In this document: positions 36,252 through 47,945 of the stretch, piece after piece | Layout of the letters: each line of letters starts with the position of its first letter | Position numbering within the stretch: position 1 is the first letter of the stretch | Assembly (NCBI GenBank): GCA_914767715.1 | Contig: OU612067.1 | Coordinates: 27,502,162-27,566,161 of the forward strand | Source of the DNA: Membranipora membranacea | Lineage: Eukaryota; Bryozoa; Gymnolaemata; Cheilostomatida; Membraniporidae | Direction of reading: 5' to 3' | DNA: 64,000 bases | Program-made: the position numbers and the translations under genes | The notes under the pieces: model-generated | Database searches by the model: none | What the model saw: only the letters and a program-made list of their open reading frames with translations | Told to the model about the DNA's origin: nothing

Positions 36252-39200
36252 TTAGTAGAGAACATATGGTTGATATTTAGCTGGCATCTTGGTTTGTCTG
36301 GATCTCTGCCATACTGCTTTAGTCTCAGCATTGATTTCTGAGGTTGGTGTAGCAACGAGGTTTGGAGCTGCTTTAGTTGGTGTACTTCCTGCTGATGTAC
36401 TTGCTGCTGGTGTACATTCTGCTGGTGAACTCACCACTGGAGTTCCTCCTGTTGGTGTACTTCCTGCCACTGACTGGGCTCCCTCTTCGGTCTTGTCCGA
36501 CTCAGGTTCAGATATAGGATGCAGGTCTGCACGATTTCATCTTACTGCCTTATCTGTACTGCTGTTTGAAACTAGGTAAGAACGATCCAACAGCTGATCT
36601 ACCACTCTTCCTTGTTGCCACTTGTACTTTTGAGATGCAAAGTCTCGCAGCAACACTGGCGAACCAATATTCAGCTGAGCAAGTTCCTTAGCTGAGCAAT
36701 TAGAGTGATTTTGAGTAACTATCTTCTTCCTTGCCTTCTGGGTTAAGACATCAGTACACAGTGACTCTGCTGTTGGCAGAATAGATCTTGTGGAATGTCC
36801 AAAGATTCTTTGTGCTGGGGATGAGGACATTCCTGCTGTGGGGGTATTGCGATACTCCAAAAGAGCTAAGTAGGGATCATCAGCTCATTTCATCAGTCTT
36901 CTCTTGATTATTTTTACTGCTGCTTCTGCCTTGCCATTGGACTGCTGGTGCCCAGGAGATGAGACTGTATGTTTGAATCCCCACTCCCCACTGAATTTTG
37001 CAAATTCAGCTGAGACAAACTGCGGTCCGTTGTCTGAGTGTAGTTGATGAGGTATTCCATACCTCGCAAAAGCTTTCTTGCAGGTTTTGATAACTGATCT
37101 TGACTGCATATCAGACAGAGGCTCACACTCAAAGAAATCCGAGTAATAGTCTACCAACATCAAGTAATCTCTCCGTTTGTAGGTGAATATATCCATCCCG
37201 ATTTTACTCCAGGGGACATCAGGTATGTCATGGCTCTGAAGTGACTCATGCTGCTGCAATGGAGAGTCTAGTGCACAGGTTACACAGTTTTCAGTTTTCA
37301 TCCGGATATCCTCTGCCATTTGCGGCCAAAATACTGCTCCACATGCTCTCCTGATGGTAGCTGCAGTACCTTGATGGCTAGTGTGAAGCTTGTTCAGTAT
37401 CTCAGCTCTAGCCGTTATTGGTATGACTAGTCTGGAACCTTTATAGATGATGCCATCAAGCACTGCCAGTTCGTCCTTGTAGGAGTAGTAGGGTTTGACA
37501 TCCTCTGAAATTTGACTTATCTTTCCAGGCCAGCCTGAAGTTATCAGAGATTGTAGCTGAATCATCACCGGATCTTCACTTGAATATTGTTGAATCCTGT
37601 TATATGTAACTTCTGATACTGGCAGATCTTTTTTTAGGCTGCTAGTGGTTAGGTCGGACATCTCAACTGGTTCACTGTGAATATTTGTTCTGTAGATGTC
37701 CCAGCCTGTGGGTCACCAACAGGAGCTCTGGACAGCATATTGGCTGTAACTTGTTCAGTGCCCGGTCTGTAGTATACCTTCATTGGGTATCTCTATAGTG
37801 CCAACAACATTGATTGAAGGCGTTTTGGTGCTTTGTTGAGAGGTTTCTGAAATATTTGCTCCAACGGTCTGTGATCAGTATGAACTGTTACATCCGGGTT
37901 TCCGAAAACATATTGGTCATACTTCTGCATTCCATAAACTATTGCAAGAAGCTCTAACTCGATAGGTGCGTAGTTCTTTTCACTGTCTGTCAAACTTCGT
38001 GAACCATAGCTCACAGGTTGTCCTTCTTGTAGAAGAACCGCGCCAAGTCCTTCTGTGCTTGCATCAGTTTGTACAACTACTGGTTGGTTGACATTGAAAT
38101 ACTTTAGTGACGATGTTTTGGTGATGAGTCTCCTTATCTCATCAAACGCTCTCTTTTGGACTTCTCCCCAAACAAATTCATCATCACCAACACCAATCAT
38201 CCTTCTCAGGGGTTCACACTCGGCTGAGCAGTTAGGTATGAACTTGGCTAGATAGTTGACATGACCAAGGAACCTCTGTATCCCCTCACCGTTGACAGGT
38301 GGATTCATCTGTGTGATTGCTTGTATTTTACCAGGATCTGGTTTGACTCCCTTTAGTAATAAGATGGCCAATATATGGCAGTTCTTCCAGAAGAAATCTG
38401 CATTTCTCCTTGTTTAGCCTGAGGTTAACTCGTCGGGCTCTAGTAAGCAGTCTCTCTAGCTTCTGGTTGTGATCTTGCACTGCCTCCGCATGGCTGTCAC
38501 CTTTCCCGTAAATTAGAATATCATCAGCCACTACAGTTACTCCTTGTAGACCACTCAGTGCATCAGAAAGCCTCCTCTGAAACTCCACAGGACTAGATGA
38601 CAAGCCAAAGGGCATTTTCAACCATTTGTATTTGTCCAGAATGTGGTAAGGTCACTTGACTTTTCACTTAGTTTTATCTGTAAAGAACCATCCTTTGCAT
38701 CACATAAAGAGAATACTTTAGCGCCATCCAGCTCACTGAGTACATAATCCAAAGTAAGCATAGGGAAGTGATTTCTCTGTATCACTTTGTTCAGACTAGT
38801 CGGGTCCAAACATACTCTTAGTGTCTCATTTGGTTTTCTCACTGCTACATGGTTATTTATCCATTCAGTTAGATAATCTACAGGACTCAGGATACCCTTC
38901 TTGGTGTATGACTTCGATTTCTCTTTTAGATCTGTAACCATGGAGAGTGGTGTTTTTCTGTTATGACTGTGTCTTGGTACTGCATCACCATCTATTTCAA
39001 TGTGATACTCACCAGGCAGACATCCACTTCAAAGACCTCTGGGTAGCTGCCAAGAATTTCATCAAGGTTGGCACTGCTTACTAAATTGACCCACTCCTCC
39101 CTGATAGTTATCAATCCAAGTTGAAGACAGGCATCGCCTGACAGAAGGCTGTGATTGCGAGTCTTGTGAACTAGGAAGTACAGCTTTTTTCTCGCCACTT

Positions 39201-39869
39201 CCAGCTCACAACCTCCCAGTGCTCGAGTAATGGATCCATCAAACTGCTTGAGCTTTGACTGGTTGTTGTCCAAACTGGTTTTCCGAGGTCAACATAATCT
39301 TTGTGATTGAGAATATTACAGGAAGCATCTGTGTCGATCTGAAACTGCACCTGTCTGTTGCTTTCATTGATACTGGCTCTAATTGTGGACATCAATTTCC
39401 TGTTCTTCCTTACTACCTGTATGCATAACAGGGAGTCATCTGAGCCATCACTGTCATCTTCTACCATATTCACTTGTTTCTTTGAACGACATAGAGCCTT
39501 CCAGTGATTGTATTTTCTGCAGTATGACACTGACATTGATAGCGGACTTGGCTGATGGCGTTCCACCCGTTGGTAGTTCTTATCTTTCTTTCTGCAAACT
39601 TTGCATCCCTGGTAAAGCATAGACATGAGCCCTTGGAAAGATTTTGAAAGATCGAAGCTGAACTAGTTGGAATAGCTCTGTGATTGTGGGCCCTCCAATG
39701 AACTTTCAAGTTGATAGCGATTGCAGCCACCCATTGGTTGTGAATGCTTGAATATAATGATGCTAGGGAATGAATCTCTGCAAGGTAACTGTTTTGGCGC
39801 CGAAAAATGGCGGCCGTGCTTTGACTTTTGCTCTCCAAGTTTTTCTGAATTTATCATATAATGGCACAT
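36252..39869 (-). pseudogene. Ty3/gypsy retrotransposon gag-pol remnant
   Basis: Minus-strand order is normal for Ty3/gypsy. Gag tail with a Cys/His knuckle-like piece (YCRKYNHWKALC) and a protease-like IDTDAS lies at about 39171-39626. Reverse transcriptase is at 38328-38941 (PFGLSSSPVEFQRR; VADDIL in the YxDD position). The connection and RNase H-like domain at 37793-38371 has VVQTDASTEGLGAVL, ELELLAIVYG and HTDHRPLE. Integrase at 36885-37661 has a zinc-binding HHCC (LHTSHQGT, CVTC), then DIFTY, HSDNGPQFVS and the catalytic Glu in NGKAEAAVK. C-terminal pieces with a GPY/F-like patch are at 36537-36860, and a Ser/Thr/Pro tail is at 36252-36470. Frame changes near 38620, 38350, 37700 and 39000, and stops between pieces, make it inactive. 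No LTR pair was found. The 5' end is lost at the LINE junction near 39.87 kb. Confidence 0.95.
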
Positions 39870-39896
39870 AATAACAGCCTACTGTATCAACATTGA

Positions 39897-42606
39897 TCGT
39901 AGAACACTATTAAGCATAGGAAGGAAGTCTAAAACCATCCAAAAGACACTCTGGAGCACTAAATACAAGGATTTAGTGAGAGCACAATCACCTGAGATTT
40001 TGCGGAGTAAAATAAGAGGCAAAAGATCAGGCACCAGGAACAGAGTAAGAGAGTCAAAATACCATGGCAAGATCAAGTCAGCATTACCAAGCATCTATCT
40101 CTCAAATGTGAATAGACTTTACAACAAGGTAGATCATCTGGAGGCCATAGTGACATCAAAATTCCTCCAGAATTGCTGTGTGTTAGCCTTGACTGAAACA
40201 TGGCTTACTGAAAATCATTTAGACAGTTTAATCACTCTGAACGCATACTGGTCTATAAGGCACGATAGGGTCAATAGAGCCACTGATAAAACAAAGGGTG
40301 GTGGTTTAATTGTTTATAATATAAACAATAGCTGGTGCGACATAGGTCATCAAATATCGATCCACACCGATCCTACACTTGAGATGATGGCAATCAGACT
40401 AAGACCATTCTGGTTGCCAAGGGAAATCCCTTGTATCATCTTATTGGTTATTTACTGCTCTCTTGTTGGACCTTCAACTTCAACCGTTGTCAAGGAAGCA
40501 GTTTCAATGATAAACCATCAAATAGAAACACTAGAGAGAGGAAATCCCCAGGCTGCTATCATTGTTTTGGGCGATTTCAACAGTGCTTCCATCAGCCTAC
40601 CTCACTTCAAACAGCAAGTGACCTGTTCAACCAGGGGTGAGAAAACCCTTGACAAATGTTATGTTAATATCCAGAGGAAGAGCTACACTACCACCAAGCT
40701 GCCAAAAGTGGGTAAATCTGACCACCACTCTGCACTGCTCCTACCAACATACAAGCATAAAGCCCTGACGAGTAAGCCTGTCAAGTAGCCAGGCAGGTTT
40801 GGAATGAGACCAATACTAACAAGCTCCTCAGCTGCCTTGATGATACCGACTGGCCTGTTCTTCTCAACTCACCTGATGCTGATGTCAATGTAGCTACTGA
40901 TACCTTCATTGACTATATGAACTTTTGCATTGAAGAATGCATTCCAACAGTAAATGTGACAATCCCAGCAAATGATAAAACCTGGATTACTCCCAAAATC
41001 AAAATGTTGATTGATAACAGAAATGAATGTTTTAAAGATCAGTCCTCTGACCACCCTAAACTGAAAGCCCAGGTCCAATGGCAAGTCAGACATGCCAAGA
41101 GACAATATGCCTCCACTGTTGAACAATCTATGCAATCTAATAGCAGAATGGCATGGTCTAATCTGAAATCTTTATTGAGATTGAAAGATTCTAAACAAGA
41201 GTGCTCTCTCGATGCTGATATTTTGAATGTTTTCTATAATCGTTTTGAAAAGGCTAATGAAAGTCCTTTTTTGCCTGATATTGTTGACTGTGATGATTTC
41301 TTTACGTTTTCTGAAGTTTATGCTGTAGTGCGCAGTCTCCAGACGAATAAGAGCCCTGGACCAGACCATCTGACTGCATGATTGCTGAAGACAGCTGCAT
41401 CCTCGCTCACCGAACCTCTGCTGGCGTTATTCAATATGTCAGTGAAGCAAGGTACTATGCCATCAGCATGGAAAGCAGCCACTATTAAGCCTTTACCAAA
41501 ACTGTCTGGTGCATCGGAACCGAAAGACTTCCGGCCAATAGCTTTGAAATCAGTCGTAGCAAAGTGTATGGGGAGGCTGATAGTGAGGCGCATAGCCCCA
41601 CATCTCGATGACTCATCACAGTTCGCATATCAGCAGAATCGGTCGACTGAATCACTCTTATTGACTCAGTAAGTCTCCATCTAGACAATAATGCTAATAA
41701 CTATGTTCGAACACTATTCATTGACTACACCAGCGCCTTTAATACTATAACTCCGTCCCTGCTAATATCCAGACTCTGTGATTAAGATATTCATCCGAAT
41801 ATTCTTAACTGATTTTACAGTTTCCTCACAAATCGCACACAACGTGTTATAACAACGTCCAATTTTTCAGCATCTACGACAACATCTACTGGGAGCCCCA
41901 AAGCTGTGTGCTCAGTCCGCTACTTTTCTCATTCTATGTATCCAGTATGCCAACACTCAACTCCAATACCGAAATCCTCAAACATGCTGATGACACAGTC
42001 ATACTAGAGTTTCTCACGAGTACCCAGTCATCGTTTCACCAACAACAAGCAGATCATCTATAAGCTTGGTGCTGCGGACATGACCTGCTTCTTAACTCAA
42101 AGAAGACCAAAGAACTGGTTTTCAGCAATGCACGGGATAACCCGACCACACAACAGCTGGTAATAAATGGTTCCCCGATCGATCAAGTAACGGAGTTCGT
42201 GTATCTTGGTACTACGCTAACTACTAAACTTGACTTTACAGCCTCTGCCAACCGAACTGTAAATAAAACTAGAACTCGACTTCACATTATGACCAAGCTG
42301 TATCATCTGGGAATAGATACCAGATTGATTACATCATGCTACAAATCCTTCATCGAAAGCATCCTACTCTACCATCTAGTAGTGATATATTCTCATCTTA
42401 GTGCATACTCTAAAAAACATCTACAGCGAGTGGTGCGCTCAGCCGGTCGTCTCGCAGAAAGATATCACCTTCACCGCAGTAGCCGATCTCTACCACAACA
42501 AACTCGCTACAAAGAGTCTTCGCATGGTGGCAACCGAACAAACTCCTATGTTGACATTTTACTCAATGCCCATCAGGCCGTTATTCCACCATCCGGTACA
42601 GAGTAA
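39897..42606 (+). pseudogene. LINE (Jockey/CR1 group) ORF2 remnant
   Basis: The endonuclease domain spans about 39976-40788: LSNVNRLYNKVDHL, ALTETWL, KGGGLIVYNIN, VLGDFNSA and KSDHHSALLLP carry the expected Asn, Glu, Asp and His motifs. Reverse transcriptase follows: SPGPDHLTA (41355), MPSAWKAATIKPLPK, DFRPIALKSVVAK, QFAYQQNRSTE, LFIDYTSAFNT (about 41710), HADDTVI in the F/YADD position (about 41982), then FVYLGTTLTTKLDF and SCYKSFIESILLYH up to 42606. In-frame stops (41379-41381, near 41785, 42060) and frame shifts show decay. The order is intact and the EN-RT distance is normal. The assignment to the Rex1/Jockey-like side is from recalled motifs. Confidence 0.92.
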
Positions 42607-43153
42607 ACCTTCGCAAACTTGGTTTTAGAGCTAACTGTGTTCACTATTTAAATAGCGTTTTTTTCAAAAAAGTAAACTTTTTATATGAATTTTTATCCAT
42701 TTATTTTTACCGTCCATACTTTTAACAAGAGAGCACTCACGTGAAGCATTATATTTCTCTAATTGATGAGACAAATAAACACATCACAAAATCACAAAAC
42801 TGGTGCCGTCAAAGATTGTCATTCATTCTCTCTCTATTACGCTTCTTTCTGTTTGGAGAGTTGGTATGGATTCATATGTTTTTATTTTAGCTTGGACAAG
42901 AAATTCAATTCATCCCATATCTTTGCCATCATTAGACGATGAGAGCTCTGTCGAACCAGTTTCCTCCGACTCCCGATCTATAGATGACAGCAGGCTAGAT
43001 TCTGATGATGATTCTCAGTGAGGTATAGACACAATGTAGTCTTGTCATCTTATGTACTTGCAAACTCGATAGTATGACACTTCAAAGATTGTTAGCAGCA
43101 AGAACCTTCTTGGATGAGATACAGGCGTTATTGCTCGACTCTTGCATGGCTTA
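42607..43153. other. Flank of the LINE remnant
   Basis: It contains a possible short acidic exon at about 42893-43021 (PSLDDESSVEPVSSDSRSID, ending in TGA) after a TTTTAG acceptor, which I cannot assign. Otherwise non-coding. Confidence 0.3.
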
Positions 43154-43486
43154 AGGTGTAGCTACACAGGCCATGAAATCGCGTGGGGAGGTAATTACAC
43201 GCGTTGTTCATGCCAAACCATGCCGTTTGGCATGCTAACGATGCGTCTTTTCAAAGACCAGCATGTTCGTGTTGTTAACCACGTTTTGAACCTACGCTTC
43301 TGTCATTGGCCAGTTGGTACAATAGAGCGTATTTAATTGGTCATTACACCTTACTCATTGGTCATGGCTCATTGGTCACTCACTTAGCAATGTTGTCACA
43401 AGGGGGTGTGTTTAGCCTATGAAGCCACGCCCACCACGCGTGGGAAGACAATTCCACGCATTTCGTGGGCTCATGTAGCAAGGCCT
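43154..43486. mobile_element. Non-autonomous Harbinger-like MITE
   Basis: Left end AGGTGTAGCTACACAGGCC and right end GGGCTCATGTAGCAAGGCCT are imperfect inverted repeats. Both flanks are TTA (43151-43153, 43487-43489), the 3-bp target duplication typical of PIF/Harbinger. The ends resemble those of the nearby 5.7-kb Harbinger element (GCTACATGAGCC). No coding capacity. Confidence 0.7.
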
Positions 43487-44615
43487 TTAGACTGTGCTCG
43501 AAAAATCTATTAAGTAAATGTTTTGTTGAACTTGGTATTGTAACTTGTATTTTGACATCTTCTTGAGATTTTCTTTCTTGTAGTTAGCCTTAGGTCATGA
43601 TACCTATGTACATGTCTCAGTGACTTATACTTCTCCCCCACTTTCCTTGTTATCTCCCCCTACCTAAAACTTAGTTTGCCTTCAACTCTTCAAAAACTCA
43701 CATAGCTTCCTATAAACCTGAAACTATGTTTATTTTGGTTTTATGTTGTTAAATCTTAAAACATATAACCATAAAGTCTAAAAAAACAGTACTTTTTGAA
43801 GCATTTTTTAATTTTTTGTCTTTCAGCGAAATTATAAGCGTGTTAACTCAAAAATTCACAGACTCATTCGTCTTGTTGATGCTGGGTATACATTTTTACT
43901 AAGATAGATTCTGCCTTCTTTGAGATGAGTTATCGCAAAAAAGCCACATTTTTATAGCAATTTAGAAGTTTAAATTTCAGAAATTCAAACTTCTAGCTGA
44001 GGCCTAGTTTAGACTGACAAACTGACAATTCAATGAATACACATAGCATTCATCTATTGTCTTAGGCTATTGTCTATCTATACATTTCAATGATAATAAT
44101 ATCATTGCCATTGGGCTGGTATTGTTATCTCACACCGCAGCTCTAACAATGAATATTTAAGTTGAGCTGAGTTAAATATTGAGTATTTTGCAACAACTCA
44201 TATGTATAGATGAATCATTGATAATGATGACATAACATGATGCTCAAATTAATTATCACTTTTCCACCTTAATTTGTTATCCTGGGCCAGCTTGTCCCTG
44301 TTCTTAATCAACAAATAATTGAGGGCAACAAATTCGCTCATAAATCTAGTTAAAACTGTGTTTGCACTCGAGGTAATAATACTATAGCTTTGCACCAATT
44401 TGATCACTCATCTTACAAATATAAATCCTTAGCATTGAACCTTACAAAATGATAGCGCCAAGCTTTACTCAGCATGTCAAATTCCTCCCTCAGTTTATTA
44501 AGTATCGGCTGAGATTAGTGATTATCATTTCCTGATTAAACTTTGTTTTTTGCAACAATGTGAATTGTACAAAGAAAAAATTTAACATGTTTATCAATCG
44601 ACTGCAGAACACTAA
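43487..44615. other. Non-coding stretch
   Basis: AT-rich, no gene or repeat recognised between the MITE and the Harbinger element. Confidence 0.35.
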
Positions 44616-44829
44616 AGCCATGGCTACATGAGCCGATTTTTGCATCGATTTGGGGTCACGAGTGGTTAATCGCGGGATCTGCACGAGTGATTACTTGTGT
44701 TAAGTGGACATCGAACTGGTTGGTCTTTTTGCCCGAGTGAGCAGGACGATCCTCTATGCTGATTGGTTGGTGTAATAATAACGCGGTAAAATACGGCACA
44801 TCCGTCATCACGTGACAAGGCTATTAAAC

Positions 44830-46706
44830 ATGGAGGAATTTATTATCTCATTAGTGAAACAACATCCTCCTATTTATAACAAAAAAGACAAGAACTATAA
44901 GGACAGGAGTGGTGTAGTTGACAATATTTGGAAGGAGATTGCTGTAGAACTGGGCAATGGAGGCTATCATGACTAAAGAGGTATATATGTGTGATTTTTT
45001 TGCTTGTGAAGGGACACACAAAAGTCTCTGCTAAGCGAACAGCAAAGTAATGTAAAATAAAAAAAGAAAAGTTGCCATGATTCATCATTATCATGGGTAT
45101 AGATTGGTAATATTAACAGACCAGCAGACATCCCATGATCATGAGATAACTAGCTGATGTTTCACTTTGACTCCAAATGAAACACCAACACATAAAAGCA
45201 ACAAACTCAACACACAGACAGAGCTGACTGACTGGATAAGAAAAGGAAGCAATGGTGAAAGTGCCCACATTTTGGAGGACATGTATTCCAAAATAGCTGA
45301 CTGTGATTGATTTGGTTTTATCTGAGTGCTAAGATCATGATGTGAAAATTGAATGGCAGCTTAATGTTCAGTTGTATGTATTCAACATGCTCAGAAATGT
45401 GATTGTTGTTACTTACTGATTTTCATATCATTTATTGTAAATGCTTTTAGACAAGGACAAGGCAAATGAAGCATGGGCAAAGTTAAGAGATAGCTACTAC
45501 CAAGCGAAGAAACGACTGAGACTCAAACAGGCGAGTGGAAAAGGAAGAGACACTGAATCACCTTGGCATCTGTATAAACAAATGATGTGGATGGATGACC
45601 ATATGGGTTTGAGAGTGTGAGTAGATGCCAAGATATGTTATACCACCTCACATACAACATTTTCATGAATCCCTTGTGATTTTTGATTTTCTTGCAAAGG
45701 ATTTTAAGAATCATCACTGTAAATAACATAATGCCCTCCTAGTTGTAAGCTCATCTGTTTCTAAGCTGCTACCCTAGAGGAGTAATATTTCCGCAGCATG
45801 AGGATTTGTCTGCCATTAGTCACATGCTTGAATGAGCTTAATTAAAAGCTAGCCATCATTTACTCCCTCTATTTACTTCCACCTCCCCCTTTATCCTATC
45901 CATAACTTCCACCCTCAACTTCAACCTCAGCTACCCAAAATTTAGTGATAACTTAAAACTAGATAACCCGAACATTAGCTAATTTTTAAACCGCTGGGGT
46001 GATTAAGCGTTCAATTCAGTCAAAGTGTATCGGTATGTTTGTTGTCTCCACTAAATATTTCTTCTTCTTTTTTAGATCGGCGACCAATCTACCTGAACCT
46101 GTGACTAACCTGCGACCTCGACCAGAATCAACCTCTTCATCGTCAGACGTCATGCCCTCATCACCCACATCATCTGAATGCAGCTCTGGGAACAATGCCA
46201 CACCATCCCCTGCTCTTTTCTCACCCGAGCATGTACCCGATTATCATCCAAAGCTATCAGCATCATACCATCATCAATCATCATCTACTGTCCAAGCCAC
46301 TCATTTTCCATTTAACGAAACCACACCAAGCCGCTCTGCAAAAGCTTCTCAACCTTCACCTTCTTCAAGCTTCACGATACCACAACCAACATCCTCATCA
46401 GGGAAGAAGCGCAAAGTAGCCTTTGAGGACTCGCTGCTAGATCATATGTCAACGATGAAAACACAAATAGAGCAGCGAAGTACCACCGTTCCCACCGCTA
46501 CCCCCGCTCCAGCCGACAAGTCGACCATATTTGGCAACATGATGGCTAATCAACATCGATTGTTGAGCGAGAGCCAGCAGGCAGCGTGGCTGCTCAAGGT
46601 AGGGCAAGCATTTGTGGATGTTCTTAATCCACCTGCGAACCCCCCTCCTGCGGAGAGTTCCTTGCAATATGATAATCCAATAACATACTCTTCTACACTT
46701 CTCTGA
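44830..46706 (+). pseudogene. MADF/Myb-like accessory protein of the Harbinger element
   Basis: Exon 1 44830-44980 (LVKQHPPIYNKKDKNYKDRS, WKEIAVELG), exon 2 45451-45616 (WAKLRDSYYQAKKRLRLK, YKQMMWMDDH) and exon 3 46076-46706 fit in phase. Exons 1 and 2 together form a MADF-type trihelix DNA-binding domain of about 90 residues. Exon 3 encodes a Ser/Pro/Thr-rich region, a basic patch (GKKRKVAFEDSLLDH) and a helical C-terminus ending in TGA. In frame, TAA at 44974-44976 stops exon 1 just before the donor, so the present copy is probably broken unless a GC donor at about 44963 is used. It lies 214 bases inside the left end of the transposon. Confidence 0.7.
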
Positions 46707-47069
46707 AATCTTTTCATATAATATTTATACATTAATCAATCTGAATTTTATTTGTAAGAGTTTCTGCTACTTATATTATATACCTTGTATCTTTACATAT
46801 ATAAAACCTATTTTTACTCATATACTTATCTCATATACACAGAAATATTTTTACAATATTTTCATGTCAAAGAATTCTCAAGCATTATATTTACTTTTAA
46901 TACGTCCATTTCCTCTCAGTCTCTTTGTGAATTTATTGCCACCTCAGTTTGTTTCAAGTAGTTCAGTACAATCATACTGCTTCATTATATATATTTTTAA
47001 TAAAAATACATGCATTGCAAAAATACATAATATGTACGATGAGATATGAAAACATCACTGATTAAATCT
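46707..47069. other. AT-rich spacer between the convergent Harbinger genes
   Basis: No coding signal. AATAAAA-type words at 46998-47007 could serve polyadenylation. Confidence 0.35.
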
Positions 47070-47945
47070 GGCTATGATTCTGGAGTTGTCTGACAGTCAA
47101 ATGTTACAAAAAGTCAATGTGATCTAGCATTTTACTGGTCTTCCTTGTCATTGCCAACTACCACCAAACCACTTGTCCATTGTGCAAATATAGTATTAAC
47201 TGTGGCCTCTACCACCTGCATAATACGCATTTATACTTGACGACATTTTCACAATATGCAAAACTACAAACTCTCTGATTAAACTTTGCAAACAGTCTGG
47301 AGTTGTCTAGCATCAATTTGTTGAGGATTTCTAGCAGTCGACATCATCTAGGCCACTTAACAATTGGCCAAATCTAGTTCTCACATTGCCACTGCATGGG
47401 CTCAAATACTACGTTGTCTCAACTACTCAGAAATATGCTGGATGACAAGTCGCAATAATAGCGGGAAGAATTATTGATGTTGGAAAATAAAATCACTGCT
47501 GATTATAATATACAACTTGTCTGGAGTTGTCCAGCATTAGAAGATAACATAGTCAACATACTCAAGTGATATACTGGTCCTGCCAGTTTACTGTACCTGG
47601 CCTACTCAACCATTGTGCAATCCTAGTTCTCACATTACCGCTGCATGGGCTCATATACATCATTGTCTCAATTACTATGAAATATGTTGGATGACAAGTC
47701 CCATAACATTTACTTCCATCACGTCATTTTCCACTCCAGTATTTGTCACCTAGTACAGTACATCTGATATAAAATCTTGCTGTTTCTTTATTGTTATATT
47801 AAAAATTAATATATTGACAATATTTACACGAAAACAATAGCAGGAAGAATAATGAAATAAACTTAGAAAATAAAATCACTGCTGATCGAAATATACAAAG
47901 TGTCTGGAGTTGTCTGACATCAAATTACAACAGAGTCAACGTATT
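47070..47945 (-). repeat. Decayed tandem copies of the transposase 3' end
   Basis: The block beginning TCTGGAGTTGTC with the following CTGCCAGT...CCTGGCC...CATTGTG...GGGCTC region of the transposase last exon recurs. Starts are at about 47080, 47296, 47520 and, next to the live exon, 47903. The word TCTCACATT(A/G)CC(A/G)CTGCATGGGCTCA near 47381 and 47633 corresponds to the coding TCTGACATTTGATGCTGC...GCATGGCCTC near 48022. Hence at least three degraded copies of the last ~200-380 bases trail the gene. Confidence 0.65.

Noticed and set aside
36289-36579. 96-codon plus-strand frame rich in Val/Gly
   Set aside because: It is the antisense of the gypsy C-terminal Thr/Pro/Ser tail.
39795-39815. 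Retroviral-type primer binding site TGGCGCC
   Set aside because: It is on the strand opposite to the gypsy element and lies inside its gag region, so the match is by chance.
45999-46075. Phe-rich N-terminus before the Ser/Pro-rich MADF exon
   Set aside because: It is the polypyrimidine tract before the acceptor at 46074-46075, not coding.
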